Part shown: piece after piece, positions 20,101 to 28,874 of the stretch
Layout: each line of letters opens with the position of its first letter
Position numbering within the stretch: the stretch's first letter is position 1
From: Lachnospiraceae bacterium C1.1
GTDB taxonomy: Bacteria > Bacillota > Clostridia > Lachnospirales > Lachnospiraceae
DNA length: 64,000 bases
Assembly: GCA_030434875.1 (NCBI GenBank)
Contig: JAUISW010000001.1
Coordinates: 1,375,501-1,439,500, forward strand
Direction: 5' to 3'
Made by a program: the position numbers and the translations under genes
Notes under the pieces: model-generated
Told to the model about the DNA's origin: nothing
Database searches by the model: none
Seen by the model: the letters and a program-made list of their open reading frames with translations, nothing else

Positions 20101-20648
20101 CCGAGATCTTCTTCAGAACCTGACGAGATCTCCTCAGCATTTAATATAAAAGTCTTTTCCTGATAGACAGAAGATACTCCATCTACGCTTAAAATCGCCT
20201 CTTTTGAGGAAGCAGGTGCAGATATTGCCATTCCGTTAAAAAGATTATAATAATCAGCCACTCTTTCAACAGAATCTGAAACAGCCTGTATAACAAAATC
20301 ACTGCTTTCCATGACCTCCTCTGTTACTGCGTTGCTGATTTTATTATATATTTCATCATGTTCATATACAGAATCAGCTATAATATCAGAGTTAGAACTT
20401 CTGCTCTCGCCTTCAAGCTTGACTATAAAGACCGTCTGTTCATCAAGAGCAGTGGATTGTACCTCAATTCCATCCTTTTTACCCATAGGAGTAAGAAGCT
20501 CATTTGCAGTAAACTCAGGCTCTTTCTCATTTTCTGTACCAATTTCCTCAGCATGTAAAAGCGACGGATTTGAATTTGCGCATAACAAAGCTGCCGTCAT
20601 AATGACAGCAGCTGCTCTTTTAAAATTATAATAAGATTGATATCTCAT
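17184..20648 (-). CDS. Secreted subtilase-family (S8) protease-like protein
   Basis: A 1154-residue exported protein. The ATG at 20648 follows a G-rich ribosome binding site, and a signal peptide (about residues 5-35, 'AAAVIMTAALLCANS') follows. An inhibitor-like prodomain precedes the S8 domain: Asp in 'VIAVFDSALRTDHEAF', His in 'DRGTHIASTAAGN', and Ser in 'FDSSALVAGYCAQI' in place of the usual GTSMA. The oxyanion-hole Asn of the family (AAGN) appears as Arg ('NAAAGRSA'), so activity may be reduced or altered. Fn3-like beta domains and the C-terminal module shared with the lysozyme-like protein follow. It is probably surface-associated. Confidence 0.85.
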   Translation of the reverse strand: MRYQSYYNFKRAAAVIMTAALLCANSNPSLLHAEEIGTENEKEPEFTANELLTPMGKKDGIEVQSTALDEQTVFIVKLEGESRSSNSDIIADSVYEHDEIYNKISNAVTEEVMESSDFVIQAVSDSVERVADYYNLFNGMAISAPASSKEAILSVDGVSSVYQEKTFILNAEEISSGSEEDLGFYTCSDTDDGIDGSGQVIAVFDSALRTDHEAFATEPEDPKFSEEYIEDAKDKLGEGNDGLYISSKIPFVYDYADKDNDVEPSGDTAFFDRGTHIASTAAGNCENFKGSAPGAQIVFCKIVPDWNRVAAETDIFSALDDCLELGVDQINMSFTSALPSFGAELSSALWSDIFDKLSDKGIIVNAAAGRSAYEADQIPSSMPDSGNISGPASFERCLAVAGVYQADGESRSENSMDEESSWGPTPELSLKPDIAAPLGIVSASDDSESDYSAMDGIFDSSALVAGYCAQIREYIEKNDNDYFTGISDEEKRKRIIELLMSTAEPQTDSDTGLFISPRLQGAGLANVSAALSSKVYATVENAANEEFVKAELGDNSERNGKFKFTITLHNMSDTDKTYTPSTSVLSEEVEDDCFKGKDFDLKDDNYASVSYTGDAYEDGEIFVEANDEASFTVTVNIKNDFEDWIDENAVNGAYVEGYCILEDSDDDEAVNLTVPYLGFYGDWGKIEPVFDERIDSENEPILKAETYINANTGYPLGINPLLPVCDEDFDDSELTPDLDKMVISNSYADCAPTIFLPQTTTLRNAASMVYEYRNANNELSEYYSEDYLEKSGESELTGFCYTEDNMISKPVFDGYCSNEDDGLITLKKKLLTAGPSSERYEETVDFYYDTTKPEMGELSYSGKDESCAVSFTATDNYAIAGISLGDPDTGELFYSQLSEEGGTEESFNIKIADATEKWVELNESYDLPLSVVLTVWDYGLNYKSAKLNFASVYQTTNSKYGLSTEQITGFDSLYVNVYSYVPYFGNRKVINAADLGLSLQYGDISLDPSEIKLITEYSSNYDGVTSCLSVYLKGVKPLKTRSASEKSAIRKAMKELVKELKDISIAEIIVYPRMIQATDKISKVKEAKEENSVYYIVNQKGDNIKSVKAVVITHKPGGGTKRTVLKLKEDVDYFSSKNKIYFEGYQVQGTVKIN

Positions 20649-20759
20649 ACCATCATCCCCCCTCATAATGCCACGATATATCCTTATCCTATTATCTATT
20701 AAAAAAGAGATGCATACAAGGTTTTTGCACCATGTATACACCTCTTTTTGACGTACAAA

Positions 20760-21587
20760 TCAGATTTCCTGAGATCCTATCCTCTCCATATGCATTGCCA
20801 GATAACCTGTTTCTGCACTATCGAAAGGTAAGTTCAGACTTTTTGACATTTGCTTACATACATCCTCAGCCATCGCAAAAGTTTCCGGATATTTTATACT
20901 CATATAATCATTCATATTAAGCTTTAGTTTTTCTCCTGTCTGTACCCGAATGACCATATATCTGATATGATTAACAAGCCTGTTATAGTCAAGTGAATCA
21001 GCTTCTACTTCTTTTCCTGTCTTTTTACTTATCATATCTGCACAGGCTCTTACAAGCTGAGCTGCAAGCATAGCCTGCGAAACGTTCTCATTCTGTATCG
21101 CTGAATGGATATGAAGTGCGATATAACCAAGCTCATCTTCAGTAAGATTTAAGCCTGTCTTATCTTTTACAAGACCCAGGCAGCTCTGAGCTACCGAATA
21201 TTCTTCAGCGTAAATGATCTTGATGTCATCATTAAGAGAATTTTTCAACTCTTCATTCTTTCTCATACGTTCCAGCGCATATTGTATATGATCTGCAAGA
21301 GGAAAAAGAATATCCCTGTCCACTTTTCCGAATTTTCTATTTGCATTATTGAGAATAAAATCAGCAATTTCAAGGCAGTCGGGGTCAGTCTGTCTGACAA
21401 GATCCGAAGCGCTTCCCCTCTCTCCGGCTGTCTTAAGCGAATAAACAGTATCAGAATCCGAGGGTTCAAGATTTTCCGAAATCTTTTTTCCAAATCCTAT
21501 ACCCTTACCCATTATAAGGTATTCAATTGTACTGTCATCCACTGCAATAACAGCATTATGGTTTAGCACTTTGACTACTCTATACAT
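20760..21587 (-). CDS. BglG/LicT-family transcriptional antiterminator
   Basis: A 275-residue antiterminator with an RNA-binding CAT domain (residues 1-55, 'VVKVLNHNAVIAVDD') and two PTS regulation domains with His-containing motifs such as 'ELGYIALHIHSAIQNE' and 'ETGYLAMHMERIG'. When the cognate PTS permease is idle it is phosphorylated and inactive; with sugar present it binds nascent leader RNA and prevents termination. It lies directly downstream of the PTS gene and probably controls its leader terminator at 24044-24074. Confidence 0.92.
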   Translation of the reverse strand: MYRVVKVLNHNAVIAVDDSTIEYLIMGKGIGFGKKISENLEPSDSDTVYSLKTAGERGSASDLVRQTDPDCLEIADFILNNANRKFGKVDRDILFPLADHIQYALERMRKNEELKNSLNDDIKIIYAEEYSVAQSCLGLVKDKTGLNLTEDELGYIALHIHSAIQNENVSQAMLAAQLVRACADMISKKTGKEVEADSLDYNRLVNHIRYMVIRVQTGEKLKLNMNDYMSIKYPETFAMAEDVCKQMSKSLNLPFDSAETGYLAMHMERIGSQEI

Positions 21588-21649
21588 ATTTTAATTTCCT
21601 AAATTAAACCTGCTGCTTAGTTTACAAGTTTTTAAATCCAAACCTACAT

Positions 21650-21732
21650 TTAGCCCAAGAGTTGTTCGAACACCTTTGGAACGATGCCATCTTGACTTGT
21701 TCCAAATAGTTTCCCGGCAAAACTTGGGCTAA
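21650..21732 (-). repeat. Nested inverted repeat between the PTS gene and the antiterminator gene
   Basis: Outer arms TTAGCCCAAG (21650-21659) and CTTGGGCTAA (21723-21732) enclose inner arms TTTGGAAC (21675-21682) and GTTCCAAA (21699-21706). It fills most of the 203-base gap. It may be an RNA processing or partial-termination site, but it lacks a clear T-run. Confidence 0.6.
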
Positions 21733-21789
21733 TGCAATAATTAAATCATAAAGAATTAAATTTCATCTATTTGCAGAATCGTACCACAA

Positions 21790-23946
21790 TTATTCATAAA
21801 AATCAACTGCAAGAAGTTCATCTCCGGACTTTACATTACCTGTCTTAAGGAGTCTTACTTTTACGTTATCTTCAAGGTCTGTGCAAAGAACAGGTGAAAC
21901 AATTGAAGGAGCATTCTTTTTGAGATAATCAATATCAAGCTTAAGTAACGGATCGCCCTTCTTAACTTTCTGTCCATTCTCTACAAGCGCTTCAAAACCT
22001 TCTCCGTTAAGCTTTACAGTATCGACGCCGATATGGATGAGCATATTAACACCGGTATCTGTAACAAATCCAACTGCATGCTTTGTATCAAAAACATATG
22101 CAACTTCACCGTTTTCCGGAGCTCTTACGAAAGGATCTTCGGGTGTTACACATGCTCCGGGGCCCATGAGACCGCCTGCAAAAGCATCATCAGGTGTTTC
22201 GCTGAGATCTGCTGCAAGACCTGTTATAGGGCTTGAAATCTTAACTGTCTTTACAAGTTTGCCTTCCGGCTTGCTGTCTGCTTTTTTATCATCTGCAGCT
22301 GCTGAAGCAGTTTCTTCAGCGTGATACTCTGTGTTAGGAGCTGTCTCGAGATAATCCTCAAGATTTGACTTAATAACTGTAACATGAGGTCCGTAAATAA
22401 CCTGAACACCTTCACCCTTGTGAATAACACCTGATGCACCGGTTCCCTTAAGGATAGCATCAGATACAAGTTCCGGCTTTTTGACCGTAATTCTGAGTCT
22501 TGTTGCACAGCAGTCTACATCAGAAATATTTGCCTTACCACCAAGACCATTTGTAATAGTCTCACTTAAAGGATCATTTCCTGCTGCTTCTCCTGCTTTT
22601 TTAGCCTTATAATCAGCCTTTGTGAAAAGCTTTGTCTCTACATCGTCATCTTCACGTCCCGGTGTCTTGAGATCAAGCTTCTTAATAAGGAAGCTGAAGA
22701 TAAAGTAGTAAAGGAAGAAATAAATAACACCGACAGGGATGATCATCATCCAGCTTGTCTTTTCATTACCCTGAAGAACACCGAAAAGAACGAGGTCGAT
22801 AAGTCCGCCTGAGAATGTAAGACCAACCGCAATATTAAGAATATGCGCGATCATGTATGCTGAACCTGCAAGTATAACCTGAACTACAAAAAGTATAGGA
22901 GCAACAAAGAGGAATGAAAACTCTATAGGCTCTGTGATACCTGTGAACATTGAAGCAAGTGCTGCTGAAAGAAGAAGTCCGCCTGCCTGCTTTTTCTTCT
23001 CAGGTCTTGCACAACGATACATTGCAAGAGCTGCACCCGGAAGACCGAAGATCATGAAAATGAACTCACCGGAGAAATATCTTGTAGCATCTGCGCTGAA
23101 GTGAGCGATGCTGCCTGAATTAGCAAGCTGCGCAAAGAAGATATTCTGACCACCTTCGATGATCTGTCCTGCAACTTCCTCTGTACCACCAACTGCTGTC
23201 TGCCAGAAAGGCATATAGAATACATGGTGAAGACCGAAAGGAATAAGTGCTCTCTTGATAAGACCGAATACAAGTGTTCCTGCGTATCCACTGCCTGTAA
23301 CAAGTCCGCCAAGTGCGTAGATTCCATTCTGAACATAAGGCCATACGTAGAACATAAGGATTCCAACAAATGTATAAACAAGTGTTGAAATGATCGGAAC
23401 GAATCTTGAACCGCCAAAGAATGAAATAGCTGAAGGAAGCTCAATCTTATAGAACTTATTGTGAAGTGCTGCAACACCAAGTCCTACGATGATACCTCCG
23501 AAAACACCCATCTGAAGGGAAGTGATTCCGCATACGCTTGTAACTGTACCGGAAAGAACGCCTTCTGCAAGGCTTCCGTCTGCATTGACTTTTCCGCTGA
23601 TAGAAAGCATAGCGCTGATAGCGGAATTCATAACAAAATATGCGATCATGGCAGCAAGTGCTGAAACTTCCTTTTCCTTCTTTGCCATACCAATGGCAAC
23701 ACCTACTGCGAAGATAAGCGGCAGATTTCCGAAGAGAACATTACTTACATCATTGAATACGAGCATGAGTGCACGCATAAATGTTCCCTGTCCGAAGATT
23801 GCCTCCAGATGATAAGTTGCAATTGTTGTGTCATTTGTGAATGAGCTGCCGAGTCCCAGAAGCAGACCTGCTACGGGGAGAATAGCGATCGGAAGCATGA
23901 AGCTTCGTCCTACTCTTTGAAGTACACCAAAAATCTTGTCCTTCAT
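21790..23946 (-). CDS. ptsG: PTS glucose-type permease, fused EIICBA
   Basis: A 718-residue permease that imports and phosphorylates a hexose, most likely glucose. The order is EIIC (about 1-450, membrane, start 'GRSFMLPIAILPVAGLLLG'), EIIB (phosphorylated Cys in 'DCCATRLRITV', about residue 480) and EIIA (His in 'NMLIHIGVDTV', about residue 634). The ATG at 23946 follows AGGAGG; an ORF extension to 24039 runs through the leader terminator and is not real. N-acetylglucosamine permeases share this architecture, so the sugar is likely but not certain. Confidence 0.9.
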   Translation of the reverse strand: MKDKIFGVLQRVGRSFMLPIAILPVAGLLLGLGSSFTNDTTIATYHLEAIFGQGTFMRALMLVFNDVSNVLFGNLPLIFAVGVAIGMAKKEKEVSALAAMIAYFVMNSAISAMLSISGKVNADGSLAEGVLSGTVTSVCGITSLQMGVFGGIIVGLGVAALHNKFYKIELPSAISFFGGSRFVPIISTLVYTFVGILMFYVWPYVQNGIYALGGLVTGSGYAGTLVFGLIKRALIPFGLHHVFYMPFWQTAVGGTEEVAGQIIEGGQNIFFAQLANSGSIAHFSADATRYFSGEFIFMIFGLPGAALAMYRCARPEKKKQAGGLLLSAALASMFTGITEPIEFSFLFVAPILFVVQVILAGSAYMIAHILNIAVGLTFSGGLIDLVLFGVLQGNEKTSWMMIIPVGVIYFFLYYFIFSFLIKKLDLKTPGREDDDVETKLFTKADYKAKKAGEAAGNDPLSETITNGLGGKANISDVDCCATRLRITVKKPELVSDAILKGTGASGVIHKGEGVQVIYGPHVTVIKSNLEDYLETAPNTEYHAEETASAAADDKKADSKPEGKLVKTVKISSPITGLAADLSETPDDAFAGGLMGPGACVTPEDPFVRAPENGEVAYVFDTKHAVGFVTDTGVNMLIHIGVDTVKLNGEGFEALVENGQKVKKGDPLLKLDIDYLKKNAPSIVSPVLCTDLEDNVKVRLLKTGNVKSGDELLAVDFYE

Positions 23947-24043
23947 TTCAAATCCTCCTAATAAATACAGTTTGTTATCTGACTTAATACTGTCGGATGT
24001 CCGTTTTTGTAAAGCTGTGCAAAATACGCACAGCAACAAAAAA

Positions 24044-24074
24044 GGCTCCTAATTATTAAAAATATTCAGGAGTC
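24044..24074 (-). promoter_or_regulatory. Leader terminator of ptsG, probable antitermination target
   Basis: On the minus strand a stem (24068-24074 with 24044-24050, GACTCCT/AGGAGCC) is followed by a T6 run, about 100 bases before the ptsG start. Just upstream an alternative hairpin can form around CCGGATAA and TTATCGG (about 24079-24102), in the place of a ribonucleic antiterminator. I could not match the RAT consensus base by base. Confidence 0.6.
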
Positions 24075-24300
24075 TGTATCCGATAATGAAGTTTTTTATC
24101 CGGGTCGGCTCTTTTGCTTTGAAGAGAAATATTTACGTTCCTTCTCTGAGATAAGCTTAAGAATTTAAAAAATAAAAAACTGCCATCAACAAGGTACAAA
24201 CATCCTAAGTTAAAATGTTTTACCAGTTAATGCCAGCTGAGTGTTACATACCGATGTGTTAATTTTACAACAATCTTTTTGTTTATGCAAGTACTTTTTA

Positions 24301-24328
24301 AAATTAGTCACAACTCTGAATTTGTCAA
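24301..24328 (-). promoter_or_regulatory. Probable ptsG promoter
   Basis: On the minus strand -35 TTGACA (24323-24328), a 16-base spacer and -10 TAATTT (24301-24306), giving a leader of about 350 bases that includes the attenuator. Confidence 0.45.
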
Positions 24329-24393
24329 TAATAAATGCGACATTTTTTAGCAGATTTGCTTTTTATGACACACAGGGTGTTCAACGATTCACC

Positions 24394-24428
24394 AAAAAAA
24401 GACGTATAAACCATCCGGTCTATACGCC
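24394..24428 (-). terminator. Terminator at the downstream end of the glycan locus
   Basis: On the minus strand GGCGTATA (24421-24428) pairs with TATACGTC (24401-24408), followed by T7. It comes just after the small HTH gene and marks the end of the leftward locus. Confidence 0.7.
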
Positions 24429-24471
24429 TAATATTTGCATAACTCTATATAGTAATTTTAATAGGTTTAAG

Positions 24472-24816
24472 CTATCTTATTTTTCTATCAAATCCCGTTG
24501 CCGGCGCATGTGCATTCCTGTTCACGGACAGCGCTTTTTTCAGCACATCCGGAAACAGCCCCTTTGCGTCCAACATTCCTTTTCCTATGTCATTATTCCA
24601 TATTACGAAAAGGATTGACATGAACTCACTCCATTTAAAATGACGTTTCCCGCTCTCAGCCGCCCTGATCTTCGCCGCATCAACGCCGGTCTTTTCTGCT
24701 AGAGCTTCCTGCGAAACCTTCAGCTTTTCACGTATGCCCGGCAGCTCTGCCGCCATTCTCTCCATCAGTGCTTCCCTGTCCAATAATTTCAGTTCGTCCA
24801 AAACATCTACCGCCAT
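24472..24816 (-). CDS. Small XRE-type helix-turn-helix protein
   Basis: A 114-residue protein with an HTH at about residues 25-65 ('LKVSQEALAEKTGVDAAKIR'). It starts directly at the base after the stop of the recombinase-like gene (TAGATG). Its second half aligns by eye with the C-terminal HTH module of that neighbour: both have the pattern 'MSILF', then a Gly-Leu-x-Pro-Asp-x-Leu-Lys stretch. It looks like a free-standing duplicate of that module. It may regulate the locus or modulate the fused protein by dimerising with it; this is inference. Confidence 0.7.
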   Translation of the reverse strand: MAVDVLDELKLLDREALMERMAAELPGIREKLKVSQEALAEKTGVDAAKIRAAESGKRHFKWSEFMSILFVIWNNDIGKGMLDAKGLFPDVLKKALSVNRNAHAPATGFDRKIR

Positions 24817-26127
24817 CTACACCTCGCTTATCCTGATCTTTTCCTTCAATGAATCCGGGTACAGCCCCAGATTAGACACGATTTCACTTGTCCGCATATT
24901 ATAATGATAAAAAAATAGTATCGACATGTACTGATCCCATGTGGCTTCCCTGCTCCCGTTTTCCAGCTGCCTGTACATGGTTACGGACACCCCGAGGATA
25001 TCAGCCGCTTCTTCGATCGTCAGACCTATCAGCAGTCTGAGCGATGTCAGGTCTTTACTCAGTTCATCAGTAAGCCACTTCACATCAACATGATTTGCAT
25101 AGGGAGAATCAGGACGAATCCCCAGAAAGATATTATTCAGCAGCTGCTCGTCAGCCTTGCCGTTCATGTAGGTTTTGCGCAGACGTTCAAAATTGATTTC
25201 TTTCATCCTGAATACAGTCATGGTGCGCTTGAGCCAGTTCTCCAGCGTCCTTGGGTCCGTCTGCTCGTTACTGTCATTTCTGATAAGAGGCTTTCCCCTC
25301 ATTCTGAATTCATCAATATAGTCATTTAATACCGCCGGATAGGAAACCCTTCTGATATGCTTCTTTCTGGGTATCTCCTCAACAATGATTATTGTTTTAT
25401 TCTCCCCCTCTTCGTTTCTTTTTGGATTGCGTACCCTGTGAGCAGTTTCATGAATATAGATCTCGTTCCTTGATGAATCAATATCCTCACTCTTTAATGC
25501 ACAAAGCTCTCCTGTTCTCATGCCGCAAAAGAGCGACAAGAGTGCCGCAAGAAGCTCCGGACAATAGTTATGTTTTGCCCTGAAGCAAAGCATTTCCATT
25601 TCCTGTACAGTCAGTTCCTCGTAGGACGTTTTCTTCCATTCAAAATCGGCTTTCTCAACACCTCCGTCAGTATTGGCAAAATTAAACACATTGCTCATGA
25701 CCGATTTGATAACCATCAGACCACTCTTAGTCAGTGACCGTCCACGTTTGGCTGCTGATTCAGCGGCAGTTTTAAGGAATCTGTTTATCTCAGCAGCCGT
25801 AACAGCAGACATTGGTGTATCAGCATATTCAGGGTAAATATCCCGTTCCAACGCATCAAGGTATCTGTCATAGGTTGTAGCTGCAATCGTGCCCTTCGCA
25901 TCTTCCAGATACTCCTCAGCCACCTGTTTAAAAGTTTTTCCTGCTATATGTGATGGTTCACCATAAATCTCATACCTGGCGCTTTCCAGCTTTTCCCTGA
26001 CCTCTGCCTTACTATGACCATATACAGACTTGTAAATTGCCCTTCCGCTTTCATCCCTGCCTGAGATAAATCTGGCTTCGTAACGTCCATCTGTTCTTTT
26101 GTAAATGCTCTCGCTCATTCTTGCCAT
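24817..26127 (-). CDS. Tyrosine-recombinase-like protein with altered active site and C-terminal HTH module
   Basis: A 436-residue protein. The N-terminal Arm/AP2-like DNA-binding part (residues 1-55) closely resembles that of the intact integrase at 52360-53487, and the catalytic fold follows. Arg I is kept ('CGMRTGELCALKSEDID', R204). The second box, normally HxxRH, reads 'ERLRKT' (only R317 kept), LGH is LGI, and no Tyr sits at the usual distance. Recombination activity is therefore doubtful. Residues about 360-436 form an XRE-like HTH module repeated in the next gene. It may act as a site-specific DNA-binding regulator. Confidence 0.8.
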   Translation of the reverse strand: MARMSESIYKRTDGRYEARFISGRDESGRAIYKSVYGHSKAEVREKLESARYEIYGEPSHIAGKTFKQVAEEYLEDAKGTIAATTYDRYLDALERDIYPEYADTPMSAVTAAEINRFLKTAAESAAKRGRSLTKSGLMVIKSVMSNVFNFANTDGGVEKADFEWKKTSYEELTVQEMEMLCFRAKHNYCPELLAALLSLFCGMRTGELCALKSEDIDSSRNEIYIHETAHRVRNPKRNEEGENKTIIIVEEIPRKKHIRRVSYPAVLNDYIDEFRMRGKPLIRNDSNEQTDPRTLENWLKRTMTVFRMKEINFERLRKTYMNGKADEQLLNNIFLGIRPDSPYANHVDVKWLTDELSKDLTSLRLLIGLTIEEAADILGVSVTMYRQLENGSREATWDQYMSILFFYHYNMRTSEIVSNLGLYPDSLKEKIRISEV

Positions 26128-26250
26128 TAATTACACTGCCTTATCTTTCATTATATGTGGTTCGGTCTACTTGCGATGTATAGATTCTTAAATTTTTGTG
26201 AGTGAATATGACAACTAAAATTTTATCTTTCTATACAAATAATTATCCGA

Positions 26251-27342
26251 TCACGTATACAGCTTACATTCTGTGTGCACTACGTTCAGCCTGTCCGCAT
26301 TCCTAGTAAAATAAAGTGTTTCCAGAGTCTCTGCCATATACCCTATATAGCGATCCCCTCTGTCTTTTCCCTTAGGAACTGATAACTCCTCAGTCCTCTC
26401 CAATATCGGGAACAGCCATTCACAATAGTCCCGTAAAACCGCTTTTTTAGCCAAAATCACATTATAGTTATACAGATACTCCTGCTCTAATACCTGTGGA
26501 AAATACTCTGCATATTCCGGCTGCAGCTCTTTCAATGCCGTAAGCAGAGCCTTCCAGTCTGCATCCTTCAAATAGCGCTCATGATGTGCATGGATATTTG
26601 GCTCATAAGGCATAGGATATGGAAGCACAACATCAACATCATTATCCGGAAGTCTCAAAAGATCATCTTCTGAAAAAGCAAGCATTCTTCTATATTGTGC
26701 CAACCCATAATACTGCCCGTCATCACTCCCCGGAATCGACGGTGAATTCAGCTTATTCTTCCAGATCCAATACAGCCCTGTGAGTTCAGAGTAATTACAG
26801 TTCCTATCTGATATATTTTCTCCCTTATTATCAACAAGGTCAGCAATTCGCATCGTTGATTTCTCTGCCCCTACATGTAATGGATATATATAGTCCTGAA
26901 TACCCGGAGTCTTTTTCAGGGGGCTATCCTTATCTGATTTTGCCATATATATTCTTATAAATGGTTTACTGTAGCCAACCGTCAAAGCAGAAAGTGGCAT
27001 AAAACAACCAAGTTTAATATGGAACATCTTCATCAGCTCTGCCCATCGTTCAGAGTTCAAACGACTATAATGATGAAAACCATAATTTTCCAACGTCTCC
27101 TCTATCTCAGGCTGCACGTTTTCAGGAGTTGCAATAATCACTTCAAGCTGCTCTTTTTGTTCATCTGTCATTTCAGAAGCAACGTCCTTAATTTCCCTGA
27201 CAGGGATATTTCCGAGCATAGGACGATTATTACCCATTTTTGAGACAATAAAAAAAGACGCTGAACGTCTTGGGTAAAGTGTGGTTATTGCTTTATATGC
27301 TCCAAGGGCATAGCCTTGGGCTCCAAAAATTGCTAATTTCAC
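26251..27342 (-). CDS. DUF4422-type glycosyltransferase with N-terminal Rossmann-like module
   Basis: A 363-residue protein. Residues 1-95 form a Rossmann-like module ('KLAIFGAQGYALGAYKAI'), the kind seen throughout this locus. The remainder matches the DUF4422 pattern of exopolysaccharide and lipopolysaccharide glycosyltransferases, including 'SELTGLYWIWKN' and 'YGLAQYRR'. It is probably cytoplasmic and adds one sugar in glycan assembly. It is the last glycan gene before the recombinase-like gene. Confidence 0.75.
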   Translation of the reverse strand: MKLAIFGAQGYALGAYKAITTLYPRRSASFFIVSKMGNNRPMLGNIPVREIKDVASEMTDEQKEQLEVIIATPENVQPEIEETLENYGFHHYSRLNSERWAELMKMFHIKLGCFMPLSALTVGYSKPFIRIYMAKSDKDSPLKKTPGIQDYIYPLHVGAEKSTMRIADLVDNKGENISDRNCNYSELTGLYWIWKNKLNSPSIPGSDDGQYYGLAQYRRMLAFSEDDLLRLPDNDVDVVLPYPMPYEPNIHAHHERYLKDADWKALLTALKELQPEYAEYFPQVLEQEYLYNYNVILAKKAVLRDYCEWLFPILERTEELSVPKGKDRGDRYIGYMAETLETLYFTRNADRLNVVHTECKLYT

Positions 27343-27403
27343 TATTGCTTCTCCTTAAAATATATCCTTGTCTATATAAAATTTTTGTTTTCATAATATT
27401 TTA

Positions 27404-28849
27404 CTAATAACTTTTACCTTCTTTCTTAGAATATATCTCATCTAGTTGTTTTAAGTGTTCTTCCATAGTCATTAGTTTCATTTGATTCTTCCAATATTCA
27501 TCTAATATCAATGGATTCTTAATAAGACTACTCAGTTTTGAATAAAAATCCTTTCGGTCTCCAGCCTTAAAAACAAATTCCATTGCTGAAGACAACTCCT
27601 TAGCACCACCCAAATCACTCGCTAAAACTGCTATACCTTTTGCCTTCATTTCAATAGCGACCTGTGGAAGATTATCCTCCCATAAAGGTGGCACAATTCC
27701 CAAATGGACATTACATAAAATTTTATCCAGATCATCATGTGAATATCCATCATAGTAGGATACAGAAGCAAACCTGGATCTAAGATTATTGATTCTCACA
27801 AATGCTTTTTTATCTGTGTTTGGAGATGCAATCACAAGCCCTACTTTTGCACACATCCAAGAAGGCATACTCTCGAATGCATCCAAAAGAAAATAGAAGC
27901 CCTTCATTGTTCTCATATGGCCGAGATAACATACATTAAGGACAGTACCATCGTATTCTTTTCTTTGCGATTCTACTTGTTTTTCCGCAACCTCCGTACC
28001 AATATAGCTGAGAATTAGCTTTTTAGGAGTCACCCCCTTGTATACAGCAATTTCTTTAACCCTATCGGATACAGCCAATATTGTATCCATATACTTATTC
28101 AAAAAAGATACATTCCGTTTTTCAAAATATCTGAAATACTTTCCATAATAAGTTATCTGACTATCAGTAAAATATCTTCTTTCCGTGATCGCTTCTGCAA
28201 TATAAGCTGAAATCTTCTTAATAACCTTTAATCCTCTATATGATTTATCCCCGGATTCAATCTTCCGATCTACATACCGGTTCAATCTAACCTTACAAGC
28301 GTACACATCTTTCGGCATACATTCAAAGCATTCTTTTCCACAATGTTCTAATTCACAATTAGTTCTATCATTTCTCCAAAGCATAACCTGTGGGCAGAAG
28401 AGATAATAATTATGTAACGAATAAATGAATTTTGTCTCCGGAAAGAACTCTTTTAATCTGAAAACAGATGCAGACAATCCTTCAAAATTCTGGAAGTGTA
28501 TTACATCAAATCCACCTTTCGATTCAATGAAATCCTTCATCAATACAAGCAGACTTTCATCCTTAAGATATGTTTTCGGAAACGAAAACGAAAGCTTAGC
28601 CGATGAAAAAACTGGCGAGTTCACAATCTCATAACTACTACACATTTTACTGTAAATATTTGATGTCATTCGAATTCTGGGTTTTCTGTTTATTAAATCA
28701 TACGCCCTGCCTGAGCTTAAAAAAGTAATCTCCCATTCAGAACGCTTAATTATATATCGTATAAGATTCTTTATGTAGATTGTGACACCGCCACCCTTGC
28801 CTTCTTTTTCATCGAATTGTATCCAATTATAAAAAAGAATTTTCTTCAC
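27404..28849 (-). CDS. Family 4-type glycosyltransferase (GT-B fold)
   Basis: A 481-residue retaining glycosyltransferase. The N-terminal 'GKGGGVTIYIKNLIRYI' is the GT4 acceptor-side loop. The C-terminal half has the nucleotide-sugar signature 'MRTMKGFYFLLDAFE' and 'PLWEDNLPQVAIEMKAKG' with the conserved Glu residues. A cysteine-rich insertion ('CELEHCGKECFECMPKDVYAC', about residues 160-185) resembles the one in some capsule glycosyltransferases. Donor and acceptor are unknown. Confidence 0.87.
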   Translation of the reverse strand: MKKILFYNWIQFDEKEGKGGGVTIYIKNLIRYIIKRSEWEITFLSSGRAYDLINRKPRIRMTSNIYSKMCSSYEIVNSPVFSSAKLSFSFPKTYLKDESLLVLMKDFIESKGGFDVIHFQNFEGLSASVFRLKEFFPETKFIYSLHNYYLFCPQVMLWRNDRTNCELEHCGKECFECMPKDVYACKVRLNRYVDRKIESGDKSYRGLKVIKKISAYIAEAITERRYFTDSQITYYGKYFRYFEKRNVSFLNKYMDTILAVSDRVKEIAVYKGVTPKKLILSYIGTEVAEKQVESQRKEYDGTVLNVCYLGHMRTMKGFYFLLDAFESMPSWMCAKVGLVIASPNTDKKAFVRINNLRSRFASVSYYDGYSHDDLDKILCNVHLGIVPPLWEDNLPQVAIEMKAKGIAVLASDLGGAKELSSAMEFVFKAGDRKDFYSKLSSLIKNPLILDEYWKNQMKLMTMEEHLKQLDEIYSKKEGKSY

Positions 28850-28874
28850 AAGTATCCCCCGTCTTTAATATAGA

